Positions 5,754 to 6,016 of a stretch of DNA of 6,016 nucleotides are shown here, piece by piece. The stretch covers positions 1 to 6,016 of the forward strand of contig JAIRNQ010000043.1 of assembly GCA_031257955.1 (NCBI GenBank). The letters are read 5' to 3'. The number at the start of each line of letters is the position of its first letter. The stretch's first letter is position 1. Source of the stretch: Deltaproteobacteria bacterium (GTDB taxonomy: Bacteria > Desulfobacterota > Desulfarculia > Adiutricales > Adiutricaceae). Under the pieces are notes generated by a model. That model searched no databases and was not told the origin of the DNA. It saw only the letters and a program-made list of their open reading frames with translations. Position numbers and translations under genes: made by a program.

Positions 5754-6016
5754 ATGGCCGGTGTTACCAAAGCATACCTAAATGGGCGTTATAGGCTTTT
5801 AAGAACCTTTTCATTTAGAGATGCCAACAATAAACCACAAAATAATAAAAAAATTATAGGAACATTTGATCCTGTAACTAATAAGATAATTTTTAATAGT
5901 TATTTTAAAACACTTATGGAGCAACAAAATGTAACATTTGATATGATTAATAGTATTGAGTGGAAAAAAATTCCAGATTTAATAAATTTTGGAACATTAT
6001 CTCCAGACCATAAAAC
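5754..6016 (+). CDS. Transposase-like protein, IS4/IS1634 type, N-terminal part (3' partial)
   Basis: The ATG at 5754 follows a strong Shine-Dalgarno (AGGAGG family, 5743-5748) by 5 nt, and 87 codons run to the window end without a stop. The sequence FSFRDANNKPQNNKKIIG, followed closely by FDPVTNKIIF, fits the N-terminal pattern of IS4/IS1634-group transposases, in which a Y/F-x-D-x-x-x-K-P-x-N-K-K segment leads into IGK-like and DPxTGE-like motifs. The DDE catalytic core would lie downstream and cannot be checked. Codons are strongly AT-rich (many AAT, AAA, ATA, TTT), quite unlike the flx genes, which indicates foreign origin. If it is not a transposase, it is still a gene of an AT-rich accessory element. 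The identification comes from a remembered motif pattern, not a search. Confidence 0.65.
   Translation, partial: MAGVTKAYLNGRYRLLRTFSFRDANNKPQNNKKIIGTFDPVTNKIIFNSYFKTLMEQQNVTFDMINSIEWKKIPDLINFGTLSPDHK

Larger units (their letters stand above)
5640..6016 (+). mobile_element. AT-rich insertion sequence, left part (right end outside the window)
   Basis: G+C drops abruptly near 5640: lines 5641-5700 and 5881-5940 are each 20% G+C by hand count, while a flxA line is 65%. The segment holds its own promoter and a gene with a transposase-like N-terminus. The exact left end is not fixed. No clear terminal inverted repeat or target duplication can be identified, because the other end is not in view. 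The true boundary could lie anywhere from about 5580 to 5660. Confidence 0.6.

Overview
The window is mostly one compact, GC-rich, plus-strand operon (positions 1 to 5234). It encodes most of an Flx-Hdr complex, the NADH dehydrogenase/heterodisulfide reductase found in many anaerobic bacteria. The order is hdrA (5' end outside the window), flxD (MvhD-like), two cysteine-rich iron-sulfur subunits, then flxA (FAD/NAD-binding, with a [2Fe-2S] site). Gene set, GC-rich codon use and subunit style fit a strictly anaerobic bacterium of the sulfate-reducing or syntrophic Desulfobacterota type. That placement is inference from gene content; no taxonomic marker is present.

Region by region: 1-1800 is the C-terminal part of a long HdrA. 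Its first codons are the tail of one HdrA module and lead, without a stop, into a complete second module, so the protein is a tandem HdrA. Positions 1801-1917 form the only sizeable gap in the operon and hold a strong two-part stem-loop. Four closely spaced genes follow (flxD 1918-2364, 2366-3322, 3341-4381, flxA 4395-5234), with gaps of 1, 18 and 13 nt. After flxA comes C8 and a 32-bp GC-rich tandem repeat with a nested hairpin (5235-5345), then a short unrecognised ORF (5365-5631) whose GC content falls along its length. At about 5640 the DNA becomes sharply AT-rich: one hand-counted 60-base line is 20% G+C, against 65% in a line inside flxA. A new gene at 5754, running off the window, has the N-terminal signature of an IS4/IS1634-type transposase, with its own sigma-70-like promoter, a 9-bp inverted repeat around the -10 box and a strong Shine-Dalgarno.

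How the genes work together (family knowledge plus inference): FlxA would oxidise NAD(P)H and pass electrons through the two Fe-S subunits and FlxD to the HdrA FAD. There flavin-based electron bifurcation would split them between ferredoxin and a disulfide acceptor through HdrB/HdrC. HdrB and HdrC are not in the window and may lie upstream. The core is a recognisable known system. The less ordinary points are the tandem HdrA, the hairpin between hdrA and flxD, the repeat after flxA, and the foreign AT-rich mobile element with its operator-like promoter.
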